From Pseudomonadales bacterium (GTDB lineage: Bacteria; Pseudomonadota; Gammaproteobacteria; Pseudomonadales; Azotimanducaceae): a stretch of 64,000 nt of DNA. Positions 26,126-34,642 of this stretch are shown here, piece after piece. How positions within the stretch are numbered: position 1 is the first letter of the stretch; the number at the start of each line of letters is the position of its first letter. The translations under genes were made by a program, and so were the position numbers. The notes below the pieces were generated by a model that did no database searches, had not been told where the DNA came from, and saw only the letters and a program-made list of their open reading frames with translations. The stretch covers positions 124,001 to 188,000 of the forward strand of contig JACKNX010000001.1 of assembly GCA_024234635.1 (NCBI GenBank), in the 5' to 3' direction.

Positions 26126-26743
26126 ATGAACAGCCGCCAGAACGCGGATAACATGGCAATGGACGCGCCGCCACTCACCACCTCGCCCGATCGCTGGCTG
26201 CAGGCCGTACTGGCCGATTTTCCGGCCTTCCTGAGTGACCACGCGTCATGCGAAAAGAAGGCGTCCGGAATGGCACTGAACGTCGCCGCGCACTATCCGG
26301 ACCAACCGGTGCTGGTACGCACCATGGCCGATCTGGCCGTGGAAGAACTGAGTCATTACCGGGAAGTCATTCGTGTCATGCTCGAGCACGGCCTGGTAGC
26401 GGGCGCGGATGTACGGGACCCGTATGTCAAGGCGATGCAGGCGCTGATTCGCCAGGGACCGGGAAGGTATCTTCTCGATCGCCTGCTGGTAGCCGCCCTG
26501 ATCGAGCGCCGCGGCGCGGAGCGCTTCGCGCGCATTGCCGCCGCCCTGCCCGGCACGCCGTGGGCCTCGCTGCAGGGATTCTATTCGGCATTGGCGACCA
26601 GCGAGCAACGTCACTGGGAGCAGTTCAGTCAGCTGGCTGCGAGAGTGTGCGGGGGCGCGGAGGTGGCACCCCGCCTGCACGAACTCGCGGCCCACGAGAA
26701 CGCCATCATGCTGGCCCTGCCGCCGCGCGCGGCGCTGCACTGA
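26126..26743 (+). CDS. miaE: tRNA-(ms2io6A)-hydroxylase MiaE
   Basis: MiaE is a non-haem diiron enzyme that hydroxylates the isopentenyl group of ms2i6A37 in tRNA. The 205-aa sequence is mostly helical, with iron-ligand motifs of the ferritin-like type: FLSDHASCEKKASGMALN, EELSHYREV and, in the second half, LIERRGAERF and SEQRHWEQF. It starts at ATG 26126; in-frame ATGs at 26153 and 26159 are alternatives, since the first dozen residues are not family-like. It lies about 80 bp after the esterase gene. miaA and miaB are not in this window. Confidence 0.88.
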   Translation: MNSRQNADNMAMDAPPLTTSPDRWLQAVLADFPAFLSDHASCEKKASGMALNVAAHYPDQPVLVRTMADLAVEELSHYREVIRVMLEHGLVAGADVRDPYVKAMQALIRQGPGRYLLDRLLVAALIERRGAERFARIAAALPGTPWASLQGFYSALATSEQRHWEQFSQLAARVCGGAEVAPRLHELAAHENAIMLALPPRAALH

Positions 26744-26878
26744 CAGCGCGCACCGCCTCGCACCACAAAGCGCAACCAGCCGACCATTCCATCGTGCCGG
26801 AGCGCACAAATCCGCCAACCGCATCCGCGTCGCCAGCAGGTTGCTCTTAAGATGACTCCCAGCAACAGGGAGCAGTAC

Positions 26879-27469
26879 ATGTCAAAGTCCCGCTATCAGA
26901 ATCCGGATCTGGCCTGGGATCTCAATCAGTTCAACCAGCGCACGCGGGCCATGGACTTCGTAATGCGCTTCCAGTCCACCCTCTGTGTCTATTCACCCAC
27001 GGTGGAACTGCTCTACTCAACTTATGAAATTCTGTTCCCGGAAGAGCAGGACGCCAAGCTGGTCATCCTGCCGGACAAGGACGCGTATTACGATACGTTC
27101 ACGCGTGTTTCCAGCACCTGCGTGAAGCCAACCGGTCTCTACATCATTCCGGGCGAACTCATCAGCCGTTCGGGACTGTACCTGGCAAACGTCTCGGCAG
27201 GACGCGATCTGGGCAGCCGCCAGATTCCCTTCGCCTCGGGATTGCGCGCCATCCAGACCGGACGGCCGCCACGCGATCCCTTTCTGCCAGTGCTGACCAA
27301 GGGTGACCTGCGCGAGTTCAATCAGAGCTGGCCCGTGTTGCACTTGCATCGTGTGTACCTGCCTGGACTGACGCATCTGAGTGAACTGGACCGCACCAAC
27401 ATGGGCAAAGCCATCCAGGAGAAACTGGAATCGCTGCTGGTCGAGGATCGCAAGGCCCGCGTTGCCTGA
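26879..27469 (+). CDS. Hypothetical cytoplasmic protein
   Basis: I do not recognise this family. The 196-aa product has no signal peptide or membrane helix. Segments such as NPDLAWDLNQFNQRTRAMDF, SPTVELLYSTYEILFPEEQDAKLV and the C-terminal helix (AIQEKLESLLVEDRK) suggest a compact soluble domain. ATG at 26879 is preceded by GGGAG at seven bases; an in-frame ATG at 26852 has no ribosome site. It precedes the degenerate HD-GYP gene by 160 bp on the same strand, so a functional link is possible but only by position. Confidence 0.6.
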   Translation: MSKSRYQNPDLAWDLNQFNQRTRAMDFVMRFQSTLCVYSPTVELLYSTYEILFPEEQDAKLVILPDKDAYYDTFTRVSSTCVKPTGLYIIPGELISRSGLYLANVSAGRDLGSRQIPFASGLRAIQTGRPPRDPFLPVLTKGDLREFNQSWPVLHLHRVYLPGLTHLSELDRTNMGKAIQEKLESLLVEDRKARVA

Positions 27470-27629
27470 TGCCTGTTCACGGCGCTGATTGCGCCCCGCG
27501 CGGGACACGCCGCCCCTCCGGTATCCCGCGGACCGCAATCCTGCCGCTTTCCCGTTCTTCGAGCGAAACCCGTCACATTTCCCGAGAATTGTAAAAGGGT
27601 AAGCGCCTCCGGCCACGGATAATGCCTGC

Positions 27630-28844
27630 ATGTACGTTCCGCCAGATGCCGACAAGTACCTGGAAGTACCGGTCTATCAATTGAAGCCGGGGATGTATGT
27701 CGCCTACCTGGACCGGCCATGGCTGGAATCGCCATTCATGGTGCAGGGATTTTTCGTCCACACGCAGCAGGATATCAACGAAGTCGCCGACGTATGCACG
27801 CACGTCTTCGTGGATCCGCGTCGGGTAACCCGCGGCGGGCACGCGCCTCTGCAGGTTCTGGGCGGTAATACCGATAACCAGACCACCGATGTCACCGTAG
27901 CCCTCAGGCGGGACTTTCTCAAAGCGGAAGCGGACTACGACATTGCCACCAATGGGGTGAAGCTGGCGTTCGCGCGTCTCCGGGAAACCGGGCACATCAG
28001 CGTGGACGCCGTAGCTGCCGCCATCAATCCCCTGATCGACCATGTGGTGCACCGCAAGGAAGCGATGGTTGCCCTGGTGCGCATGAAAAAGAAGGCCGAC
28101 TACCTCTATAACCACTCCATCGCCGTGGCGGTACTGGGTGCCATGATCGGTCACCAGCTCGGCATGCCGACCGATGACCTGGAAAACCTGACCCTTGGAT
28201 GTGCGCTCATGGACGTGGGTAAGGTCAAGCTGCCCGACGAAATGCTCAACAGCACCATGGCTCTCACGCCGACGCAGTCGGAAGCCATGCGCAAACACAT
28301 CCAGTTCGGGCTTGGCCTGGTGCAGCGTGAAGGCAGGATCGACCCGCTGGTTGAAGCCGTCATTCGCGATCATCACGAACGCTGGGACGGCTCCGGGTAT
28401 CCCGGTGGAAAAGTCGGCAAGGAGATCCCGCTGGTGGCCCAGGTTGCCGGACTGGTCGACTCCTACGACGCCATGACGACGCAGCGCCCCTATGCACCCA
28501 CGCGCTCTTCATTCGAAACGGTGCAGGAACTCATCGACCAGAAGGACATCAAATTTTCCGGCGTGCTCGTGGAACAGTTCGTGCAGTCCATCGGTCTGTT
28601 CCCCACCGGCTCGCTGGTGCAACTCTCCACCGGTGAGGTGGGCATCGTCGTCGCCCAGAATCCAACCCGGCGCCTGAAGCCGAAGATTGTCGTCGTGCTG
28701 GACGCCAACAAGAACAGGCGCACGGATTTCGTCACCATCGACCTGCACAAGTACATGCGCGCCGATGGCACTACACCCGTCTGGATTACCGCGGAACTGC
28801 CCGCCGGCTCATTCGGCATCGATCGGGAAGCGCTCTACCTGTGA
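27630..28844 (+). CDS. HD-GYP domain protein with degenerate HD site (DUF3391 N-terminus)
   Basis: This 404-aa protein has an N-terminal DUF3391-type domain (VPVYQLKPGMYVAYLDRPWLE, then FFVHTQQDINEV) and an HD-GYP domain over about residues 150-320. HD-GYP proteins normally hydrolyse c-di-GMP. The GYP signature HHERWDGSGYP (248-258) is intact and NHSIAVAV (161-168) matches the first ligand region. The HD pair itself reads LMDVGK: Met194 replaces the metal-binding His before D195, so metal binding and catalysis are likely impaired. The C-terminal roughly 100 residues (LVQLSTGEVGIVV, then PVWITAELPAGSFGIDREAL) are extra. The stop overlaps the next gene's GTG by 4 nt. Confidence 0.85.
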   Translation: MYVPPDADKYLEVPVYQLKPGMYVAYLDRPWLESPFMVQGFFVHTQQDINEVADVCTHVFVDPRRVTRGGHAPLQVLGGNTDNQTTDVTVALRRDFLKAEADYDIATNGVKLAFARLRETGHISVDAVAAAINPLIDHVVHRKEAMVALVRMKKKADYLYNHSIAVAVLGAMIGHQLGMPTDDLENLTLGCALMDVGKVKLPDEMLNSTMALTPTQSEAMRKHIQFGLGLVQREGRIDPLVEAVIRDHHERWDGSGYPGGKVGKEIPLVAQVAGLVDSYDAMTTQRPYAPTRSSFETVQELIDQKDIKFSGVLVEQFVQSIGLFPTGSLVQLSTGEVGIVVAQNPTRRLKPKIVVVLDANKNRRTDFVTIDLHKYMRADGTTPVWITAELPAGSFGIDREALYL

Positions 28845-30106
28845 ACGACCTCAATACACCAGACCTGACTTCGCCCGTCACCGCTGCCACCAGCCGTATC
28901 ACCAGCGCCATTGACGACGCACTGGAAACGGACATCGACAGCAGCTACATCGCCTGCGCGGTGGTGGAAGTACTGCGTGCGGCGGAGCTGAGCCTGCAGG
29001 TGGGCGAAGGTTCGTTCGAGCTTCTGCTGGAGGACTTCCTCACCCGGCTGCAGGAATTCGCCCAGGATGCGTCACTTGTCGTGCGGCTGCCCGGCCACCG
29101 TTTCTGCATCGTGCTGCCCGCGCTCTCGGGGCACGAACACCTCAAGCTGGCCGCGGAAAAACTGAAGCGCACCCTGTCCCCCCCCATTACGATCGTGAAC
29201 AACGCCGTGATGGTGCAATGTAACGTGGGCCTGGCAATTCTGCCGGTCAGCGGCGCTGATGCCTCGCGCCTGTTCGCGGCGGCGGAAAGTGCGCTTCAAC
29301 GCTGCTCCGCCGCGGAACGCTACGTCGTCTACGACCCGGACTCCGTCAGTCGGGAAACCAATTCCTGGACCCTGCGGGTGGAGCTGGAAACAGCATTGCA
29401 GCGAAACGAATTCCTGCCCTACTTCGAACCCGTGGCCAATCTCAGTTTTGGCACTATCGTCGCCGCGCGCGCCACGCTGGCCTGGAACTCCGCCAAACTC
29501 GGCGTGGTACCGTTCACCCGGCTGATGGCGGACATGGTGGCTACCTCCATGCTGCGTCCCATCTACTGGCACATGCTGAAAGGTGTCATGCTGCAGGTCG
29601 CCAAGTGGCCCGCCACCGTGAGTCTGGTACTGCCTGTTCCGGATGCGCTGCTGGACGATGACGAGGTGCTCTACCAGATCCGCGATGCCCTCGAGTTGTA
29701 CGGTCTCGAACCCAGCAGGCTGACCCTGGAAATCAACGAGCAGGCACTTGCGTTGTCCGGTTGCATCGCACTGCTCGGAAGCCTGCGTGAACATGGCTGT
29801 CGTATCCGCATCGCCAACCTGGGGACGGGCGGATTTCCGCTGGCCCAACTTACCGCGCTCAAAGTCGACGAAATCAAATTCGCCCGGGCGATGTTCGCCA
29901 AGTCACTGGCGCCGGCGATCCGCAACGCGCTTATCAAACTGTTCATCGCTGCCGGCAGCAAACTGGTGGTGGATCAGTTGAAGGATGCACCGCTTCTGGC
30001 CCGTTTCCGCGACGCCGGCTTCACCCTGGGCGAAGGCCCCGCCGTGGGCCCCATCCAGGGTTATGGTCCGTTCGCGAACTGGATCACCAGGAAGGTCGGC
30101 GCCTGA
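28841..30106 (+). CDS. GGDEF-EAL-like protein with both active sites degenerate
   Basis: This 421-aa protein folds like GGDEF plus EAL domains but lacks the catalytic motifs. In the GGDEF part the signature is PGHRF (84-88, in VVRLPGHRFCIVLPAL), though the flanks GLAILPVSGADASRLFAAAESAL are typical. In the EAL part the signature position reads ARATLAW (209-215) and the metal-binding DD region reads IANLGTGGF where IDDFGTG is usual; LTLEINE is kept. Enzyme activity is therefore unlikely; a nucleotide-sensing or scaffold role is more plausible (inference). GTG start overlaps the HD-GYP stop, so the two are translationally coupled. Confidence 0.82.
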   Translation: MNDLNTPDLTSPVTAATSRITSAIDDALETDIDSSYIACAVVEVLRAAELSLQVGEGSFELLLEDFLTRLQEFAQDASLVVRLPGHRFCIVLPALSGHEHLKLAAEKLKRTLSPPITIVNNAVMVQCNVGLAILPVSGADASRLFAAAESALQRCSAAERYVVYDPDSVSRETNSWTLRVELETALQRNEFLPYFEPVANLSFGTIVAARATLAWNSAKLGVVPFTRLMADMVATSMLRPIYWHMLKGVMLQVAKWPATVSLVLPVPDALLDDDEVLYQIRDALELYGLEPSRLTLEINEQALALSGCIALLGSLREHGCRIRIANLGTGGFPLAQLTALKVDEIKFARAMFAKSLAPAIRNALIKLFIAAGSKLVVDQLKDAPLLARFRDAGFTLGEGPAVGPIQGYGPFANWITRKVGA

Positions 30107-30279
30107 CAGGCGGCGTTTGCCGCAGCCTGCCTGGGCGACACGCAGCCGCAAGGCGCAAACACGCTCTCATCCGCTGTCACTGCGGCAGGCCGACCGCAGC
30201 CGATCAGGGCGGGTGACAAGTACGTTTCCCTGTGGCGTTCCTTTATACTGGCGCGCCTTCTTTCCTTTCGACACCCGGC

Positions 30280-31221
30280 ATGCTGCACGTATTCATCGAC
30301 GGCCAGGCAGGTACCACTGGCCTGGAGATCACCGATCGCCTGCGCGCTCGATCGGACGTCCGGCTGATTACCCTTTCGGACGTCGAGCGCAAGGACCCCG
30401 CGCGTCGTCGCGATGCACTGAAGGCGGCCAATGTCGCTATCCTCTGCCTGCCCGACGAGGCGGCCAGGGAAGCCGTGCAGCTGGCTGCGGGCGATACCCG
30501 CATCATCGACGCAAGCACCGCGCACCGCACCAGCGACGAATGGGTGTACGGTCTGCCGGAGCTCGATGCCGCCCACCGCGAACGCCTGCGTAACGCCCGC
30601 TACGTTGCCAATCCCGGCTGTTATCCGCAGGGTTTCATTCTGATGGTGAAGCCCCTGATCGAGGCCGGGTTGCTGCCTGCCGATCACGGGCTTACGTGCC
30701 ATGCCTTGTCTGGCTACTCCGGTGGCGGTCGGCAGATGATCGAAAAATACCGCGCCGCCTCGCCCGGGCAGCTGGAAATCTACGGCGCACGGCCCTACGG
30801 GCTGACATTCGCGCACAAGCACGTGCCCGAAATGCAGCATTTTTCCGGGACCCGCGTGCGACCGCTGTTCGCGCCAATCGTCTGCAATTATTACAAGGGC
30901 ATGCTGGTACACGTACCGCTGTTCGCCTCCAGCCTGGGCGCTTCGGCCGATGCGGTGCGCGACCTGCTGGCGGAGCGCTATGCTGGTGAGCCCTTCATCA
31001 ACGTCCTGGAAACGGGCGCTGTCGATGCGCTGGACGCCGGTTACCTGGACCCGGTGGCCTGCAACGGCACCAATCGCATGGACATCATGGTCTTTGCCAG
31101 CGCCGACCAGGTGCTGCTCACCGCGCGCTATGACAACCTCGGCAAAGGCGCCGCCGGCGCCGCCGTACAGAATCTCAACCTCATGCTGGGTGTGGACGAA
31201 CAATTGGGTTTGACGAAATGA
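30280..31221 (+). CDS. argC: N-acetyl-gamma-glutamyl-phosphate reductase (short type)
   Basis: ArgC reduces N-acetylglutamyl-phosphate in arginine biosynthesis. This 313-aa protein is the shorter type-2 form: DGQAGTTGLEITDRL is the NADP-binding start, ILCLPDEAARE follows, and the catalytic Cys is in YVANPGCYPQG. HALSGYSGGGRQMIEKY and FAHKHVPEMQ complete the family pattern. ATG at 30280 directly begins the conserved N-terminus. Its stop overlaps the start of the aminotransferase gene, suggesting an operon. Other arg genes are not in the window. Confidence 0.93.
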   Translation: MLHVFIDGQAGTTGLEITDRLRARSDVRLITLSDVERKDPARRRDALKAANVAILCLPDEAAREAVQLAAGDTRIIDASTAHRTSDEWVYGLPELDAAHRERLRNARYVANPGCYPQGFILMVKPLIEAGLLPADHGLTCHALSGYSGGGRQMIEKYRAASPGQLEIYGARPYGLTFAHKHVPEMQHFSGTRVRPLFAPIVCNYYKGMLVHVPLFASSLGASADAVRDLLAERYAGEPFINVLETGAVDALDAGYLDPVACNGTNRMDIMVFASADQVLLTARYDNLGKGAAGAAVQNLNLMLGVDEQLGLTK

Positions 31222-32495
31222 CTGCCTGGTCGACACTTTCAACCGAACAACTCAGCGCACTGCGCGAGCGCCTGCGCGCCGACTTCGCGCGCCTGACCTC
31301 GAACCGCCTGTCGCTGGATCTTACGCGTGGCAAACCGGGCGCGGCCCAGCTCGACCTGTCCAACGGCATCGACGACACCATCAACGGCGACTATCGCAGC
31401 CGTGAAGGTATTGATGTCCGGAATTACGGCGGTTTGCGCGGACTTGTCGAAGCGCGGGAACTGGGCAGCGAGATCATGGATGTGCCGGCCACCAATATCC
31501 TGGTGTCCGGCAATTCCAGCCTGTCGCTCATGTACCTGGCCATGGAAACCGCACTGCGCAACGGCCTCTCGCAGGGTATGACGCCCTGGCAGAAGTCGGG
31601 GCGCGTACGCGTGCTGACACCGGTACCGGGCTACGATCGTCATTTTGCGCTTACCGCCGCCCTGGGCGTGGAGATGCTGAACGTGGCGCTCACCGATACC
31701 GGACCCGACATGCAGGCGGTACAGGAACTCGTGCGTACCGACAGCAGCATCAAAGGCATCTGGTGCGTACCCAAGTACGCCAACCCCACCGGCTGCATCT
31801 ACAGTGACGAGACCGTGCGCCAGATCGCCGAATTGCCCCACATCGCGGCGGCAGAGGACTTTATCGTTTTCTGGGACAACGCCTACGCGGTTCACGATCT
31901 GGAATTTCCGCCATTGAAGCTCGCCAGCCTGTTCGAAGCCGCACAGATTGCCGGCACGCAGGATCACATCGTGCAGTTTGGTTCGACCTCCAAGATCACG
32001 TTCGCCGGCGCCGGTATCGCCTTCGTTGGCAGTGCGGAGAGCGTGCTCGCCCGTCTGGAGGAACGCATTTCCGTCATGACGGTCGGGCCGGACAAGCTCA
32101 ATCAACTGCGCCACGCCCGCTTCCTGCTCGGCAGAGTGACCGAGCACATGCAGGGCCACGCGCAGATTCTCAAACCCAAGTTCACCATGGTTGCTGACAA
32201 GCTGGAGTCCGCGCTTGGCGGCCTTGGCATTGCCAGCTGGACCAATCCGAGAGGCGGCTACTTCGTCTCCCTGGACGTGATGCCAGGTCTTGCCAAGCGT
32301 GTTGTGGCACTGGCAAAGGAGGCAGGTCTGGCCATGACCGCAGCGGGGGCGACGTTCCCCTACGGTCTGGACCCGGAGGATCGCAACATACGCATCGCTC
32401 CCACCTTCGCCGAACCCGATGCCCTTGAGGCAGCCATGGACGTGCTTACGCTGTGCGTCAAAATCGCAACTATCGAGAGCATGATCGACCAATGA
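31218..32495 (+). CDS. Aspartate aminotransferase, class Ic-type (PLP)
   Basis: This 425-aa fold-type I PLP enzyme matches the unusual aspartate aminotransferase subgroup represented by the Asp_aminotransf family. It begins with LSLDLTRGKPGAAQLDLSN, contains NYGGLRGLVEARELGSEIM and PVPGYDRHFALT, and has the PLP-Lys in FGSTSKITFAGAGIAF. KYANPTGCIYS and FVSLDVMPG fit a substrate-binding core. It would interconvert aspartate and oxaloacetate; an alternative amino-acid substrate is possible. It overlaps argC and the helicase gene by 4 nt on either side. Confidence 0.86.
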   Translation: MTAWSTLSTEQLSALRERLRADFARLTSNRLSLDLTRGKPGAAQLDLSNGIDDTINGDYRSREGIDVRNYGGLRGLVEARELGSEIMDVPATNILVSGNSSLSLMYLAMETALRNGLSQGMTPWQKSGRVRVLTPVPGYDRHFALTAALGVEMLNVALTDTGPDMQAVQELVRTDSSIKGIWCVPKYANPTGCIYSDETVRQIAELPHIAAAEDFIVFWDNAYAVHDLEFPPLKLASLFEAAQIAGTQDHIVQFGSTSKITFAGAGIAFVGSAESVLARLEERISVMTVGPDKLNQLRHARFLLGRVTEHMQGHAQILKPKFTMVADKLESALGGLGIASWTNPRGGYFVSLDVMPGLAKRVVALAKEAGLAMTAAGATFPYGLDPEDRNIRIAPTFAEPDALEAAMDVLTLCVKIATIESMIDQ

Positions 32496-33682
32496 CGGAA
32501 TGGAAGCTCGACGATTTCGACGTCACCCCCGAAGAAGGCAAAGACCGGTTCCAGGACTTCGCACTCCCCTTACCCCTGCTGCGCGGCATTCACGAACTGG
32601 GTTACCAGTTCTGTACGCCGATTCAGAGCGCGGTGTTGCCGCTGAGCCTGGCGGACTACGACGTCACCGGCCAGGCGCAGACCGGCACCGGTAAAACCGC
32701 AGCCTTTCTCATCACAATTCTCACTCACTGTTTTGAAAACCCGCTGGAACATACCGTGGACCCCGGCTGCCCGCGGGCCCTGGTGCTCGCGCCCACCCGC
32801 GAACTGGCGCTGCAGATCGAAGGCGATGCAAAGGCGCTTGGCAGGTACATGGAGGAACGTACGCTCGCCGTGGTGGGCGGCATGGACCTGCAGCGTCAGA
32901 AGGACAAGCTGCACGCCAAACCGGTGGATCTGCTGGTCGCCACGCCGGGCCGTCTGATCGATTTCATCAACCGCCGCGACGTCAACCTGCGCCACGTGGA
33001 GATACTTGTCATCGACGAGGCAGACCGCATGCTGGACATGGGTTTCGTTCCCGACGTGCGCCGCATCGTCTACCAGACGCCACCCAAGCGGAAACGCCAG
33101 ACCCTGTTCTTCAGCGCCACGTTCAATGACGACGTCATGCGCCTGGCCCAGAGCTGGACTCTGGAACCGGAGCACGTGGCCATTACGCCGGAGCAGGTGA
33201 CCACCGATCGCGTGGAGCAGAAATTCTGGCTGGTGAGCGCGGATCGCAAGGCCAAGAAGCTGGTGGAATTCATCAAGAAAACCAATCCCGAGCGCATGCT
33301 GATCTTCGCCAATCGCCGCGATCAGACCCATGAGCTGTACCGGTATCTCACCAAGAATGGCATCGAATGCGAGCCGCTGGCCGGTGACGTACCGCAGCGC
33401 AAGCGCCTGTCCACGCTCAACCGCTTCAAGGATGGCAGCGTGCGTTACATCGTCGCCACCGACGTGGCCGGTCGCGGCATACACGTGGATGGCATCTCGC
33501 ACGTGGTGAACTACGACCTGCCCGAGGACTCGGAAGACTACGTGCACCGCATCGGCCGCACCGGTCGCGCGGGGGCGGAAGGCATCAGCATCAGCTTCGT
33601 AAGCGAGGACGATGCATTCAACCTGCCGGAGCTGGAGAAATATCTCGGTAAGCCGATCGCCTGCATGCAGCCGGATTTCTGA
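32492..33682 (+). CDS. rhlB: DEAD-box RNA helicase RhlB-like
   Basis: This 396-aa DEAD-box helicase has the Q motif (GYQFCTPIQSAVLP), motif I AQTGTGKT, Ia APTRELALQ, motif II VIDEADRMLDMGF, motif III FFSATF, motif V ATDVAGRGIHV and motif VI HRIGRTGRAG. RhlB unwinds RNA for the degradosome in enterics; the RhlB branch is suggested by the overall pattern and by the KLVEFIKKTNPERMLIFANRRD segment, but other RhlE-like roles are possible. ATG at 32492 overlaps the aminotransferase stop (ATGA). No long C-terminal extension is present. Confidence 0.88.
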   Translation: MTEWKLDDFDVTPEEGKDRFQDFALPLPLLRGIHELGYQFCTPIQSAVLPLSLADYDVTGQAQTGTGKTAAFLITILTHCFENPLEHTVDPGCPRALVLAPTRELALQIEGDAKALGRYMEERTLAVVGGMDLQRQKDKLHAKPVDLLVATPGRLIDFINRRDVNLRHVEILVIDEADRMLDMGFVPDVRRIVYQTPPKRKRQTLFFSATFNDDVMRLAQSWTLEPEHVAITPEQVTTDRVEQKFWLVSADRKAKKLVEFIKKTNPERMLIFANRRDQTHELYRYLTKNGIECEPLAGDVPQRKRLSTLNRFKDGSVRYIVATDVAGRGIHVDGISHVVNYDLPEDSEDYVHRIGRTGRAGAEGISISFVSEDDAFNLPELEKYLGKPIACMQPDF

Positions 33683-33697
33683 TCGCCAGTTTGCGCC

Positions 33698-33717
33698 CGG
33701 ATCGACCAGTCGATCCG
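33698..33717 (+). terminator. Stem-loop after rhlB
   Basis: CGGATCGA-CCAG-TCGATCCG, a perfect 8-bp stem 15 bp after the rhlB stop, without a clear T tract. It probably marks the end of the argC-aminotransferase-rhlB run. Confidence 0.5.
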
Positions 33718-33821
33718 CCGCGCAACGCAACGGCATGCATTCCCGGCCACTAGTCAATATCAGGGCCTGATAGGAAGCTCTTCTCAACGACAGTCGATCA
33801 CTCACCGTACGGAGAAGTCAC

Positions 33822-34595
33822 ATGCCGATCTTCAAGGGCACCACTGAGATCACGTCACTCGAACTCTGGGAGACGCTGGGCGGTCCCAAATCGACGGGAC
33901 AGTGGGTTGATGGTCGCAGCGCCAAGGAAGCGGCACGCGCCTGGCTGCACGACGGCGGCAGGACACTGCCGGAAGAAGTGGCCGCGGTCCTCCAGGGACA
34001 TCCTGATTTCGGCATTGTGCGATCATGGCAGGCGGAGCCGGAAGCAAAGCTGCGCTTCGACAGCTTCGCGGGTGAGCCACGCAATTCTGATGTTCTGGCC
34101 ATTCCCGAAGACTCCAATGGCGCCTACGTGGTCTCCGTGGAGGCAAAAGCAGACGAGCCCTTCGGCGCAATTGTGAGCGTAACGCTGGCCGATGCCAGGA
34201 AACGCAAAGAAGTGAACCCCCGTTCAAACGGCATCGAGCGCGTGGAACAGCTGGCTACCGCGCTGTTCGGGGAATCGGCAGCGGATACCTCGGCGCTCGC
34301 TGACTTGCGTTACCAGTTGCTGACCGCAACCGCCGGCGCCCTCTGCGAAGCCGAACGACGGGGTGTGACGCGCGCCGTTCTACTCATCCACGAGTTCCGC
34401 ACGTCAAAAACCTCCGATGAGAAGCATGCTGCCAATGCCGCCGACCTCAACCATTTTGTCCAGCGTCTCACTGGCGGCGCCGTGCAACGGATCGGAAAAA
34501 CACTCGCCGGACCCTTCCAGGTACCTGGCATACCGCTGGTAAGCCCGGACATCCGCCTTTACATCGGCAAGGTCACGCGCAACCTGCGCGACTGA
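33822..34595 (+). CDS. DUF6946-like protein, possible PD-(D/E)XK nuclease fold
   Basis: This 257-aa protein fits the DUF6946-type family as I remember it: SDVLAI, VVSVEAKADEPFGA, LRYQLLTATAGALCEAERRGV and RAVLLIHEF. D90 followed by E107-A-K109 after a beta-strand (VVSVEAK) is the arrangement of a PD-(D/E)XK nuclease core, so a nuclease-like fold is plausible. No target-recognition domain, methylase or helicase lies beside it, and the protein has no signal peptide. GGAGAAG precedes the ATG. It stands alone between rhlB and the amidase gene. Confidence 0.6.
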   Translation: MPIFKGTTEITSLELWETLGGPKSTGQWVDGRSAKEAARAWLHDGGRTLPEEVAAVLQGHPDFGIVRSWQAEPEAKLRFDSFAGEPRNSDVLAIPEDSNGAYVVSVEAKADEPFGAIVSVTLADARKRKEVNPRSNGIERVEQLATALFGESAADTSALADLRYQLLTATAGALCEAERRGVTRAVLLIHEFRTSKTSDEKHAANAADLNHFVQRLTGGAVQRIGKTLAGPFQVPGIPLVSPDIRLYIGKVTRNLRD

Positions 34596-34642
34596 ATCGT
34601 CGATTGATCGATCGATCAACGCCAGACAGGTTGGAGGTATAG

